The notes beneath the pieces are model-generated. The model ran no database searches. It was not told the origin of the DNA and saw only the letters and a program-made list of their open reading frames with translations. A program made the translations under genes and the position numbers. From positions 1-26,814 of the forward strand of contig CAZJYI010000146.1 of assembly GCA_964550025.1 (NCBI GenBank): a stretch of 26,814 bases of DNA, in the 5' to 3' direction. Shown in pieces: positions 17,784 through 25,330 of the stretch. This DNA comes from CAZJYI01 sp964550025. GTDB lineage: Bacteria > Verrucomicrobiota > Kiritimatiellia > UBA8416 > CAYOBW01. Numbering within the stretch: the stretch's first letter is position 1; the number at the start of each line of letters is the position of its first letter.

Positions 17784-19574
17784 ATGACACGCCTGCTGAT
17801 CTGCCTCATAGTAGCGGTCCTGGCCGCATGCGCCCGGGCACCCGCCCAAGACCTGGAGCCCGACTCCACCGAGGCGCTGCTCAGAGAGCTCGCGGATACG
17901 GTGCTGGACGAAGCCGAACGTCAACACATGGTGAAACAGCGCATGGACGGCACGATCGACGGCGTCCGGACACTGGTTGACGACCTGCTGAGCAACGATC
18001 TCCTGGCCCAGGGCCGCGGTCCGGAAATGAAGCGCATCGTGAGCATCCTTGACGTGCTGACGGACCGGCACGTGCCGCAGGCCGCCGGATACCTCGAGGA
18101 GGCATGGCGCAAGGTCACGGCCATGCATCCCAACCTGCAGGCGGCCGACGGAGAAATCCAGATCATCATCGAGGAACTGGACCGTCTGCTCCGCAAAGCA
18201 CAACCGTCGGGGATCCAGGACGACCTCCTGACCCAACTCCGCCTGGTTATCCGCGACCAGGAACAACTCATGGAACAGACGCGCGAGTGGGGCCGTGCTC
18301 TCTACGCCACCGCGGATGCCGCGAAAACGGATGCCGATGAACTGAAGACACGCCAAACCCGCATCTCGGCCTCGACCCGCCAGTTCGAGAGTAACCTGCG
18401 GAAGGCGGCTGACAGGCAGCAGGAACCACGACGGCGCGCCGACCTTCAGGATGCGGCGCGCGTCATGGAAGAACGCAAAGTGCAGGACGTGATGACCTCG
18501 GCGGCGACGGACATCGAAGAGAAGAAAGCCGTGCCCGCGGTCCGGCAGCAGACGCAGGCCCTCGAAGCCTTGTACGCAGTGGAAGAGCTCCTGATGGAGG
18601 ATTCAACGACCTCTCAGCTCGACCGGATGAATGAGCAGAAAGAGGCCCTGGAAGACCTTCTCGACCGTCAACAGGAACTCACCCAGGACACGAGGAACAC
18701 CGACCCGCAAGAGCAGCCCGAGCAGAGTCGCGAACAGGAACTCGAGCAGCGCAACCTGCGGCATGAACTGGAGCAGATGACCCAGAACACGCAGTCGCCC
18801 CAGCAACAACCGCAACAGCAGCAGATGCAGCAGGCGCAGCAGCAGATGCAGCAGGCCGAACAGTCCATGCAGCAGAATCAGCAGCAGGACGCCGTCGAGC
18901 ACCAGGAACAGGCGGAGCAGGCGCTGGAAGAGGCGCTTCAGAGCATGGAGCAGCAGATCGCGCAGGCCGAGCAACAGCAGCAACGGCAACAGCAGTCGTC
19001 GGAACAGCAGAGCCAAATGGAGCAGATGATGCAGCAGGTGCAGGCGCTGGTGGAGCGCCAGGAGCAGCTCATGGCCGCCACGGAACAGACGGAGCCGGAA
19101 CAACTGGGCGAGATGTCACAGCCGCAGGAGAATCTCGGCGAGGAGGCGCAGGAGCTCGCCGAGGCCGAGCAGCAACCGGCGGCCGAGAGTCTGGAGCAGG
19201 CGGCGGAGGAGATGCAACAGGCGGCCGACAATCTTCGGGAAGGCGAGAAAGAAGACGCGCAGGGAGACCAGCAGGAAGCCCTGGAGGCGCTGATGGAGGC
19301 GGCCGAACAGATCGAAGAGGCCATGCAGCAACAGGGGGAGCAGCCACAACAGCCCGAGCCCCAGATGGCCATGCAGCCCGAGGACCAGGCACAGGAAGAC
19401 GACTCGGAACGCCCCGGGGATACGTCTCCGACGGGAACGGCACGCCGCGACGCGCAGATGTGGGACAAGCTGAGCCCCAAAGAGCGGGAAGCCCTCAAAC
19501 AGGCCTTTGCGCGCGACTTGCCCCTGGAGTATCGCGAGTTGCTGGAGGACTACTATGAAGTGCTGTCGGAATAG
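17784..19574 (+). CDS. Gln/Glu-rich coiled-coil exported protein (probable lipoprotein)
   Basis: This 596-residue protein begins with a signal sequence ending in a lipobox, L13-A-A-C16, so lipid attachment at C16 is plausible; cleavage after APA at about 21 is the alternative. Residues 25-320 are helical with regular heptads. About 325-545 is an extreme Gln/Glu/Met-rich coiled coil with runs such as QQQMQQAQQQMQQAEQ. The C-terminus (about 560-596) ends in LPLEYRELLEDYYEVL, which looks like the conserved tail found at the end of DUF4175-type proteins. The start is supported by AAAGGAA about 9 bases upstream of the ATG. The Gln codons are almost all CAG with some CAA, so the tract may expand or contract by slippage. 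It probably forms a long filamentous partner for the preceding membrane protein in the envelope. Confidence 0.83.
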   Translation: MTRLLICLIVAVLAACARAPAQDLEPDSTEALLRELADTVLDEAERQHMVKQRMDGTIDGVRTLVDDLLSNDLLAQGRGPEMKRIVSILDVLTDRHVPQAAGYLEEAWRKVTAMHPNLQAADGEIQIIIEELDRLLRKAQPSGIQDDLLTQLRLVIRDQEQLMEQTREWGRALYATADAAKTDADELKTRQTRISASTRQFESNLRKAADRQQEPRRRADLQDAARVMEERKVQDVMTSAATDIEEKKAVPAVRQQTQALEALYAVEELLMEDSTTSQLDRMNEQKEALEDLLDRQQELTQDTRNTDPQEQPEQSREQELEQRNLRHELEQMTQNTQSPQQQPQQQQMQQAQQQMQQAEQSMQQNQQQDAVEHQEQAEQALEEALQSMEQQIAQAEQQQQRQQQSSEQQSQMEQMMQQVQALVERQEQLMAATEQTEPEQLGEMSQPQENLGEEAQELAEAEQQPAAESLEQAAEEMQQAADNLREGEKEDAQGDQQEALEALMEAAEQIEEAMQQQGEQPQQPEPQMAMQPEDQAQEDDSERPGDTSPTGTARRDAQMWDKLSPKEREALKQAFARDLPLEYRELLEDYYEVLSE

Positions 19575-19632
19575 CCCGGGTTCAAGTATGCGCTCACGCC
19601 CTGAACGCCCGAGTGCGGGCCTCGCTTTCCCT

Positions 19633-19708
19633 CCGTACTCGTACACGCGCATCTCCCCCGTTCCAAGGGCAGGGAGATTGGTGTGCACGAGTACGTGTAA
19701 GAGTACGG
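19633..19708. repeat. 76-bp hairpin, CCGTACTC...GAGTACGG
   Basis: The outer arms are CCGTACTC (19633-19640) and GAGTACGG (19701-19708). Inner arms ATCTCCC and GGGAGAT (about 19651-19677) pair in the same register, with GTACACGCGC/GTGCACGAGTACGTG partly complementary between them. It occupies the gap before the toroid gene, ending 8 bases before its ATG, so in the mRNA it could hide or shape the ribosome site. Confidence 0.55.
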
Positions 19709-19716
19709 GCCAAGCC

Positions 19717-20715
19717 ATGCTCGTGGGTATCGTCGTGCTGCTCCTCCTGCAGCAATTCGGCCGTCCTATCGATGCCGCGGAGACGCCCCGCTCAAAGGTC
19801 GAGGTCGCCGAGCTGTCTCCGCATGCCGAACGCGCGATCGAAACCGGCTTGAAGTACCTGGGGCGGGCCCAGAACCGGGACGGGAGCTGGGCGCCGAAAT
19901 ACCAGGGCGCCGTGACGTCCCTGGCGTTGATGTCCTTCATGCTCAAGGGGCATTTCCCCGGGCAGGGGGAGTACGGTTCAGCCCTGGAACGTGCCGTACA
20001 ATACCTGATCAGACGATCCAAGGACAACGGCGGCTACATCGGGGACAACATGTACGAACACGGCCTCTCCGCCCTGGCCCTCTCCGAAGTCTGGGGCATG
20101 AGCAACCGCGAGGAGATTCGCGACACCCTGAAGCAGGCTATCCTGATCATCCTTCGGTCCCAGGCCCCCTCGGGCGGCTGGCGCTACGAGCCGCGCCCAA
20201 AAGACGCAGACATCTCGGTCACGGTCATGCAGATCGTGGCGCTTTCCAGCGCCAAGGAAGCCGGCATCTACGTGCCGCAGAAGCACATCGATCGCGCCAT
20301 CGAGTACGTGAAGAAGCTCCAGGTCCCCTTCAGCGGCGGTTTCGGCTACACGTCCGCCAGCGAGGAAGGCTTCGCCCGAAGCGCGGCGGGAACCATGTCG
20401 CTGCTGATGTGCGGGCTGCCCGCCGATGACGCCGCCGTAAGGGCGGGCCTCAGCTACCTGCTGGCCCATCCGGAAAGCAAGTTCGACAAGGAAGAATACT
20501 ATTACTACGGTCACTACTACGCGATCCAGGCCGTCTACCAGGCCGGGGACGCGTACTACCAACCCTGGTATCCGAAAATTCACGATGCGCTGCTGAAGCA
20601 GCAGAAGGACAACGGCGCGTGGACGGGCGGAAAGGGCGGGGACGAGTACTCGACGGCCATGGCGATCCTGATTCTCGGCGTACCGTACCGTTTTCTGCCG
20701 ATATACCAGAGGTGA
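19717..20715 (+). CDS. Exported alpha/alpha-toroid protein (prenyltransferase/squalene-cyclase-type repeats)
   Basis: The start MLVGIVVLLLLQQFG gives a hydrophobic signal or anchor. The 332-residue chain then shows repeats of the squalene-cyclase/prenyltransferase superfamily: AIETGLKYLGRAQNRDGSWA, AVQYLIRRSKDNGGYIG, AILIILRSQAPSGGWRY, AIEYVKKLQVPFSGGFGY and ALLKQQKDNGAWTGG. Each is a helix followed by a Gly-Trp/Gly-Tyr turn. The DxDD acid motif of cyclases is not seen, so a binding or scaffold role is more likely than terpene cyclisation. The frame remains open upstream to 19507, inside the previous gene and across a hairpin, but only the start at 19717 yields a clean signal sequence. Such proteins recur beside MoxR clusters in PVC genomes; their function is unknown. 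Confidence 0.85.
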   Translation: MLVGIVVLLLLQQFGRPIDAAETPRSKVEVAELSPHAERAIETGLKYLGRAQNRDGSWAPKYQGAVTSLALMSFMLKGHFPGQGEYGSALERAVQYLIRRSKDNGGYIGDNMYEHGLSALALSEVWGMSNREEIRDTLKQAILIILRSQAPSGGWRYEPRPKDADISVTVMQIVALSSAKEAGIYVPQKHIDRAIEYVKKLQVPFSGGFGYTSASEEGFARSAAGTMSLLMCGLPADDAAVRAGLSYLLAHPESKFDKEEYYYYGHYYAIQAVYQAGDAYYQPWYPKIHDALLKQQKDNGAWTGGKGGDEYSTAMAILILGVPYRFLPIYQR

Positions 20716-20741
20716 TGTACTGCTGATGGAGGATTCCTGAA

Positions 20742-23324
20742 GTGTTCGGCTTCGGCGACACCATTCGCCCCAGGAATCCCCGCCCCTTGCGGGCGGGTAG
20801 CTTCAGGTTTCTGGGCTACGCGCGCGCGTTCTTGCCTCCCCTGAGCCCGGACCGGGCGAGGAACGATCAGAGCGCTCCACCTCGCTCCCCACGGGCTCGG
20901 ACCTGCGGTGTGCGCTGGCCTCGTCTCGTGGCCAATAAGCCTGAACCTTCCCGCCCGCAAGGGGCGGGGATTCGTCACTGCCGTCATCGTGAGTTGCCCA
21001 ACGTGCCGGAATTCAGTCCGTCGCAGAGAAAGCCTGGTCAGTTCCCAATACCAGCGGTCGCTTGTGCCGTGCTCGCCTCCCTCGCCCTCACCGCCGCCGC
21101 ATCACCGCCACCCGACCCGAGCGAAATCGCGCGTGAGCTGCGCAGGCTCGAACACGAAAGGGACTGGATCTTCAAAGCCGAGGCCATCAACCGCCTGGCG
21201 GCGTGGAAGGCACGTGAAGCAGAGGCCCCGCTGAGGCGGATGCTACACAGTCAGGATGACGCCTGGGTACGCGGACGTGCCCTCGTCGCATTGGGACGGA
21301 TCGCCGGAGGGAACGCAGTGCTGGACGAGGCACTCCGGGCGGCGCGCGACCCGTCACCGGCATTGCGAGAGGCGGCCCTGGAGACGTTGGCCGTTCTCGG
21401 ATCGCCAGGAGGGCGTCCCGTTGTCGCCAGGGCCCTGGACGACCCCGTGCCGCGCGTTCGCTACCGGGCCGTGTCGGCCATTGCAGAACTGGCCGGAGAA
21501 GAGGCCTGGCCGATCCTGCACCCGCGCCTCGCGCAGGACGACCCCGCCATGCAGCGGCACATCGCACGCGCTGTGCCCGCCATCGCCACGGAGGATGCCG
21601 TTCAGGCACTACTGCCCCTCCTCGAAGACACGAACACAGACCTTCGGTGCGCCGCGATCGAAGCGCTGGGTAAGGTGCAGTCGACGAACGCCCTGGCGCC
21701 ACTGCTCACCGCCGCGGCCTACGACAAGAACCCCGGCAATCGGACGGCTGCGCGCGCCGCCTTGGCCGGCTATCCTCCGGAAGTCCTGCGCCCATATCTG
21801 CTGGGGACCCTCGACGGCGACAGCACCTACCGCCTGCGCACGGCGCTCGAGTTGCTCGGACCGATTGCCGATGTCAACGTTTACCGGGCGTCGGCAGATG
21901 CGCTGGCAAACCCGACGGACCACCAGCGCGAATCCCGTTCGCACCTCCTGACCCTGTTGGCAAACTCGCCGGACGCGCGCTATCGGGACTTGTTTGTGAG
22001 ACACTTGGAGGACCCGGCCAATACCGTCCGGCGCGCCGCGATCCCCGGGGTGGCCGCGTCGCAGCCCGACAATCTCTTCGAGCTGCTCAGACCGGTCATG
22101 GCGGACGACCGGACTGACGTGAAGATCGATCTCCTCAAGACGCTGGCAAACGCCAGGTGGGCAAAGCCGAAGGGCAGCATCATCGAGTACCTTGGCGACA
22201 CCTTCAAGGTCGAGAACTGGTACGCTCTGAAGCCGGCCCTGCAGCTCGTCGGCAGACACGCGACGCAAGCCGAGCTTGAATCGCACTTCGATACCGTAGG
22301 ACCGGTTCTGGAGCTATCTCACCGCAGCTACCGGCAGGCCGCTGCCCGGGAGCTGGCCGCCGTGGGGAACGAGGAACTGCGCATGGCCCTGGCGGCGGCA
22401 CAGGGCTACCTGACGGACTGGCGGGTCATCGGCCCCTTTCCCAGCGACAACGAGAACCGCGGTTTCACCGCGGTTTACCCGCCCGAGATCGATGTCGACA
22501 ACGAGACGCCGTGCGATGCCCACTACTTCGGGCAGGGCGCCATTTTCGCACCGAGCGACGGAAACGGCGGCCGGCAAGGTCTGCTGATCGGCCCGCCCAA
22601 GCGTGGAAGCCGGCCGAAGACCATCGTGTCCTTCCATGTCGAGATCGCGCCGGATGCCAGGCTGCAGGCTGTTGCGGCCCTTGCCCCGCGGAGCGAAGAA
22701 ACGGCGCCGGTGAAGCTGTCCGTCCTGGTAGGCAAGCAAGCCGTATTCGCCACGGCCCTGACCAACGAGGCGGCCAGGGCGGAACTGGACGTCGATCTGT
22801 CTGCGTTTGCCGGGACGAAGGCGTCGATCGAGTTCGTCGTGGAAGCCCTGGACAATCCGGCACATGCCTTGCTGGTCCTGCGGCGGCCCCGTCTCGCTAC
22901 CGACGGTGGAAAAGCGCTGCGACTCGCGACGTTGTGGAAACAAGCCGCGGTACGCATCGATATGGCCACCATGCTCAACCGAACGGTGGTGTGGACGCCG
23001 CAACGGGTCGGCGGCGAGCACGGGGCGCTCCTTCTGCACCGCATATTCCCCCAGCCCACCCACTACCTCGTCGCCTACGCGGCCACCACGCTCGAATCGC
23101 CCGTTGAACAGGACATTGTGTTGGAGGTCATGGGAGACGACGGCATCATCCTGTGGGTGAACGGCCGCCAAATGATGTCCGAACCGGGACACGTGACCAA
23201 GACCGTCACAGCCCGTCTCCGGGCCGGAGAGAACCGAATCCTGGCCAAAGTGGCCAACACCTGGAGCGAATGGAAACTCGCCGTACGGGTGACGGACGAG
23301 AAGGGGCGCGCCAGGAAGCTGTGA
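20742..23324 (+). CDS. HEAT-repeat protein with C-terminal beta-sandwich domains
   Basis: HEAT/PBS-type helical repeats run from about residue 130 to 520 (for example AEAPLRRMLHSQDDAWVRGR, ALREAALETLAVLGS). A region starting YLTDWRVIGPF (about 555) follows, and a final sugar-binding-like beta sandwich with LEVMGDDGIILWVNGRQ (about 790-808) ends in RVTDEKGRARKL. GTG at 20742 has GGAGG nine bases upstream and sits 27 bases after the previous stop, so it is the best-supported start. However, codons 11-78 then come from a 200-bp palindromic element, placing the signal-like segment IPAVACAVLASLALTAAA at about 102-119. GTG at 21003 would give a normal signal peptide but has no ribosome site. It is the last gene of the MoxR cluster and converges on the M56 remnant. 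It is probably an exported scaffold. Confidence 0.82.
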   Translation: MFGFGDTIRPRNPRPLRAGSFRFLGYARAFLPPLSPDRARNDQSAPPRSPRARTCGVRWPRLVANKPEPSRPQGAGIRHCRHRELPNVPEFSPSQRKPGQFPIPAVACAVLASLALTAAASPPPDPSEIARELRRLEHERDWIFKAEAINRLAAWKAREAEAPLRRMLHSQDDAWVRGRALVALGRIAGGNAVLDEALRAARDPSPALREAALETLAVLGSPGGRPVVARALDDPVPRVRYRAVSAIAELAGEEAWPILHPRLAQDDPAMQRHIARAVPAIATEDAVQALLPLLEDTNTDLRCAAIEALGKVQSTNALAPLLTAAAYDKNPGNRTAARAALAGYPPEVLRPYLLGTLDGDSTYRLRTALELLGPIADVNVYRASADALANPTDHQRESRSHLLTLLANSPDARYRDLFVRHLEDPANTVRRAAIPGVAASQPDNLFELLRPVMADDRTDVKIDLLKTLANARWAKPKGSIIEYLGDTFKVENWYALKPALQLVGRHATQAELESHFDTVGPVLELSHRSYRQAAARELAAVGNEELRMALAAAQGYLTDWRVIGPFPSDNENRGFTAVYPPEIDVDNETPCDAHYFGQGAIFAPSDGNGGRQGLLIGPPKRGSRPKTIVSFHVEIAPDARLQAVAALAPRSEETAPVKLSVLVGKQAVFATALTNEAARAELDVDLSAFAGTKASIEFVVEALDNPAHALLVLRRPRLATDGGKALRLATLWKQAAVRIDMATMLNRTVVWTPQRVGGEHGALLLHRIFPQPTHYLVAYAATTLESPVEQDIVLEVMGDDGIILWVNGRQMMSEPGHVTKTVTARLRAGENRILAKVANTWSEWKLAVRVTDEKGRARKL
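20774..20973. repeat. ~200-bp element with 34-bp terminal inverted repeats, copy 2
   Basis: The left end GAATCCCCGCCCC... to CTTCAGG (20774-20807) and right end CCTGAACC... to GGATTC (20940-20973) match as inverted repeats in 32 of 34 positions. It shares ends and internal blocks with copy 1 at 9757-9957. The right arm is read in the same phase in both host genes, giving the peptide KPEPSRPQGAGI each time. No target duplication is obvious. Confidence 0.85.
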
Positions 23325-23346
23325 GTCCCGCTCGAGACAAGCACGA

Positions 23347-24205
23347 TCACCTCTGTTTCCCCATGGTCCTGATCCTGACCGGGCTGCTGGAAGCAAGCGT
23401 CATTTCCTTGTAACGGTCAAGAGAGGTGTAGAGTCCGTCTTGGCCAACCGAGTTGTTGAGGAGCACGGCCTTGAGCGTGTGTTCCCCGGGAGCGGGAAAC
23501 TCGCCATCGTGCTCCGGGGGCTTGAAGTGGCTGAGCACGATGTCGAAGGTGTGCTCACTGCCGGGGCCGAACGGTTCCGCCGGAATCAGGCCGGTCCGCC
23601 ACCATGAAGAGGGCGCGAGGGCTTTCCCGTCGAGTTCGAGGACCAATGAGGCGAGCAGACTGGTCGTCAGTTCGCGTTTTCCCGCGTTGCGTATGTCGAC
23701 CTTGAAGCCGGGATCCTCTCCTGCCTTCCACAAGGCTCGGCGCGTTCTCAGCCGGACCTGCACTCCGTCGACGGCCTTGCCCCAGGATGCATGTACAATG
23801 CCGATGCCGCCCATCACGATGGCGCCGCGGTCGACGACGAACGTGGCGTAGAACGTTTCGTCCAGGTCGTCGGCCTCGTCCGTCCAGTGCATCTCGACAG
23901 CGTATCTCTGCCTGACGCGCGTGCGGCGTTCCTCCTTGTTCCAAAGGGGCTCCAGCGCCAGAAGCCGGTAGTTCCCGCGTTTGGGCCAGACGAGGCTGGG
24001 CGTCCACATTTCGCGCAGAGCCTGGTGGTCCGCACGTTCCGCCCGGCGTATGAGCTCCCGGGCCGTGTCATCCGGTGTAGCCATCCAGGCCGAGCAGACA
24101 CGTGGCGCCGAGTACAATGGACGACTGCCACAACAGGGATGCCAGCAGTCTAAGGGTGGCAAAGCCAGCCTGGTCAAGGGCTGACCATACGCTTGAGGCA
24201 TTCAT
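23347..24205 (-). pseudogene. Collapsed M56 (BlaR1-like) peptidase gene: first helix plus C-terminal domain, protease core deleted
   Basis: An ATG at 24205 overlaps the BlaI stop (ATGA), as in intact BlaI-M56 pairs. It encodes a 45-residue peptide containing LRLLASLLWQSSIVLGATCL, which looks like the first membrane helix of M56 peptidases, and stops at 24070-24068. A second frame, open from 24201 with a usable ATG at 24084, encodes about 245 residues (from MATPDDTARELIRRA to RTMGKQR). It includes GVQVRLRTRRALWKAGEDPG, which I recall from C-terminal domains of PVC M56 proteins. The frames meet near 24085. No HEXXH zinc motif and none of the other helices lie between, so a large internal deletion with a frame change is inferred. 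The 245-residue domain may still be translated from 24084, but without protease or membrane anchor. It ends 23 bases from the convergent HEAT gene. Confidence 0.65.
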
Positions 24206-24591
24206 TGGGCCTGTTCCCGTTCAGCAATCAGCTTCTTGATCTTGCTCAAATCCGTCCCGGTGACGGTGCGGACATCCAGGAGGGAAGCCACCATGAGCGC
24301 CGCGGAGCCGCCAAACGCCCGGTCAAGCAGATCCGTGACCATGCTTCGGGTTGCGTTCTCTCTCGGCACCTCCGCCCGATACCTGAAACCTCGCCCCTCC
24401 TGTTCTCGTGAGAGGTATCCTTTGTCCACCAGGATCGAGAGGATCTTGCGGACAGACCCGTCCGCCAGGTCCCTCCCCTGGCCACGCAGGGCATCAAGAA
24501 CGTCTTCTGTCGTGACAGTCTCCCGATCCCAGACAACCTGCATGAACTCCAGCTCCACCTCCGTCAGTGTCCGGCTCTTGCGCCGCGGCAT
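24202..24591 (-). CDS. BlaI/MecI-family transcriptional repressor
   Basis: This 129-residue winged-helix repressor normally blocks its own operon as a dimer until cleaved through a BlaR1/M56 sensor. The N-terminal DNA-binding domain reads LTEVELEFMQVVWDRETVTT, then a recognition-helix region SVRKILSILVDKGYLSREQE and the wing GFRYRAEV. The C-terminal dimerisation helices include MVTDLLDRAFGGSAALMVAS. The start is ATG 24591: AGGAGG at 24605-24600 has an 8-base spacer to it, but only 2 bases to the ATG at 24597. The 3' end overlaps the start of the M56 remnant. Two GAGAA-N4-TTCTC dyads upstream are likely operators. Because the M56 partner is broken, derepression by cleavage seems lost at this locus. 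Confidence 0.92.
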   Translation of the reverse strand: MPRRKSRTLTEVELEFMQVVWDRETVTTEDVLDALRGQGRDLADGSVRKILSILVDKGYLSREQEGRGFRYRAEVPRENATRSMVTDLLDRAFGGSAALMVASLLDVRTVTGTDLSKIKKLIAEREQAQ

Positions 24592-24631
24592 CGGCATCTC
24601 CTCCTTTCCATAAAAGGTCAAGCCACTCAGT

Positions 24632-24647
24632 CGAGAATTCCTTCTCG
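24632..24647. promoter_or_regulatory. Candidate BlaI operator 1 (CGAGAA-TTCC-TTCTCG)
   Basis: This is a perfect 6-bp dyad with a 4-base centre, 41 bases upstream of the BlaI start codon. A near-identical dyad lies 58 bp further upstream. BlaI-family dimers bind short dyads in their own promoters, so an operator role is a fair inference, although the sequence differs from the classical TACA/TGTA-type site. Confidence 0.5.
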
Positions 24648-24690
24648 CATCCATACAACTACATCTCAGTGCCGACGTCAAGGTCTATTC

Positions 24691-24704
24691 GAGAATTTCT
24701 TCTC
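24691..24704. promoter_or_regulatory. Candidate BlaI operator 2 (GAGAA-TTTC-TTCTC)
   Basis: This is a 5-bp dyad matching operator 1 at 13 of 14 positions across the GAGAA-N4-TTCTC core, centred 58 bp from it. Two equal-sized sites spaced by about 5.5 helical turns suggest paired repressor binding. The site is 100 bases from the BlaI start and could also act on leftward or rightward transcription. Confidence 0.48.
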
Positions 24705-24729
24705 CCTTCAGGATCAGCCCGTCAACGTA

Positions 24730-24813
24730 AGTACTTGCGGGGTGCATCACAGGTTCAAGTACTGCCGGCACCATCCTGACCCGGCAGAACCGTGTGCGGA
24801 AGCAGCGGCACAC
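24730..24813. other. Cluster of three small stem-loops
   Basis: AGTACTTG (24730-24737) pairs with CAAGTACT (24756-24763). CTGCCGG (24762-24768) pairs with CCGGCAG (24781-24787). GTGTGC (24792-24797) pairs with GCACAC (24808-24813). The segment GGTTCAAGT resembles a tRNA T-loop, but the stem pairs badly and no tRNA body precedes it. No gene is seen; a structured RNA or a relic of a mobile-element end is possible. Confidence 0.3.
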
Positions 24814-24846
24814 CCGACAGACTGAAGCCCGGCGCAGACATCGCGG

Positions 24847-24885
24847 CGGGTGACGAGCGACGGAGGGCGCGCCAGAAAGCTCTGA
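24847..24885 (+). pseudogene. Remnant resembling the 3' end of the HEAT/beta-sandwich gene
   Basis: This stretch translates as RVTSDGGRARKL followed by TGA. The HEAT gene ends RVTDEKGRARKL followed by TGA. The DNA block GGCGCGCCAG-AAAGCT-TGAGTCCCG matches at 24 of 26 positions and continues past the stop. Upstream the frame is broken by a TGA and shows no convincing match. It looks like the last piece of a second family member, lost by deletion, or a local duplication of the gene end. Confidence 0.5.
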
Positions 24886-24963
24886 GTCCCGGAGCATCTC
24901 CAGTGTCGCGTCAGAAGCGCAGCAATTCTCATCTCGGCCGGGGTCTTCTCTTCATCGCGCCAT

Positions 24964-25040
24964 GGGGACGCTCTTACGAGCGCACTACGAACGGGGGAAG
25001 CCCGCATTTGTGTTCGTAGTGCGCCCGTGAGGGCGTCCCC
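24964..25040. repeat. 77-bp hairpin with GGGGACGC...GCGCACTACGAAC arms
   Basis: The left arm 24964-24992 and right arm 25012-25040 are inverted copies with 3 differences over 29 bp, around a 19-base loop. The inner end of each arm is GCGCACTACGAAC or its inverse, the same word as at 249-261. The remaining 25041-25330 stretch before the RHS gene shows no gene or clear repeat. Confidence 0.75.
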
Positions 25041-25330
25041 TCGGCCAACGGCAGGCCAGAATGAGAATTGCCGCCCGAGGTCACCGGCAGAATGTCGCCG
25101 TCACTTGTCGCGTGGCGATGGTTGAATGTTCTCTGTATCGCTACGAACGTCCACAGCCGCGGCCCCCGGACCCTCCGAGTGATCGCGGGCTACTGGCTTC
25201 TGCAACGGTGACTGACTCGCAAGATTGTGAACGTTCTGACGGTCGAACTGTGATACAAACTCACCGACATCCAGGGACTGGATTGACCGAGGAACAGGCA
25301 GGGCGACACCACGCAAGGGACGCGAGGAAT

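Noticed and set aside
18781..19030. CRISPR-like or satellite array in CAGCAG-rich DNA
   Set aside because: The repeats are in-frame glutamine codons of a coding sequence with no unique spacers of fixed length.
18603..19103. Leu-rich minus-strand frame resembling a membrane protein
   Set aside because: It is the complement of CAG/CAA glutamine codons, which read as CTG/TTG on the other strand.
24751..24775. tRNA gene 3' end (GGTTCAAGT followed by GCCGGCACCA)
   Set aside because: Position 61 is A instead of C, the T-stem pairs at only three positions, and no D-arm or anticodon arm is found upstream.
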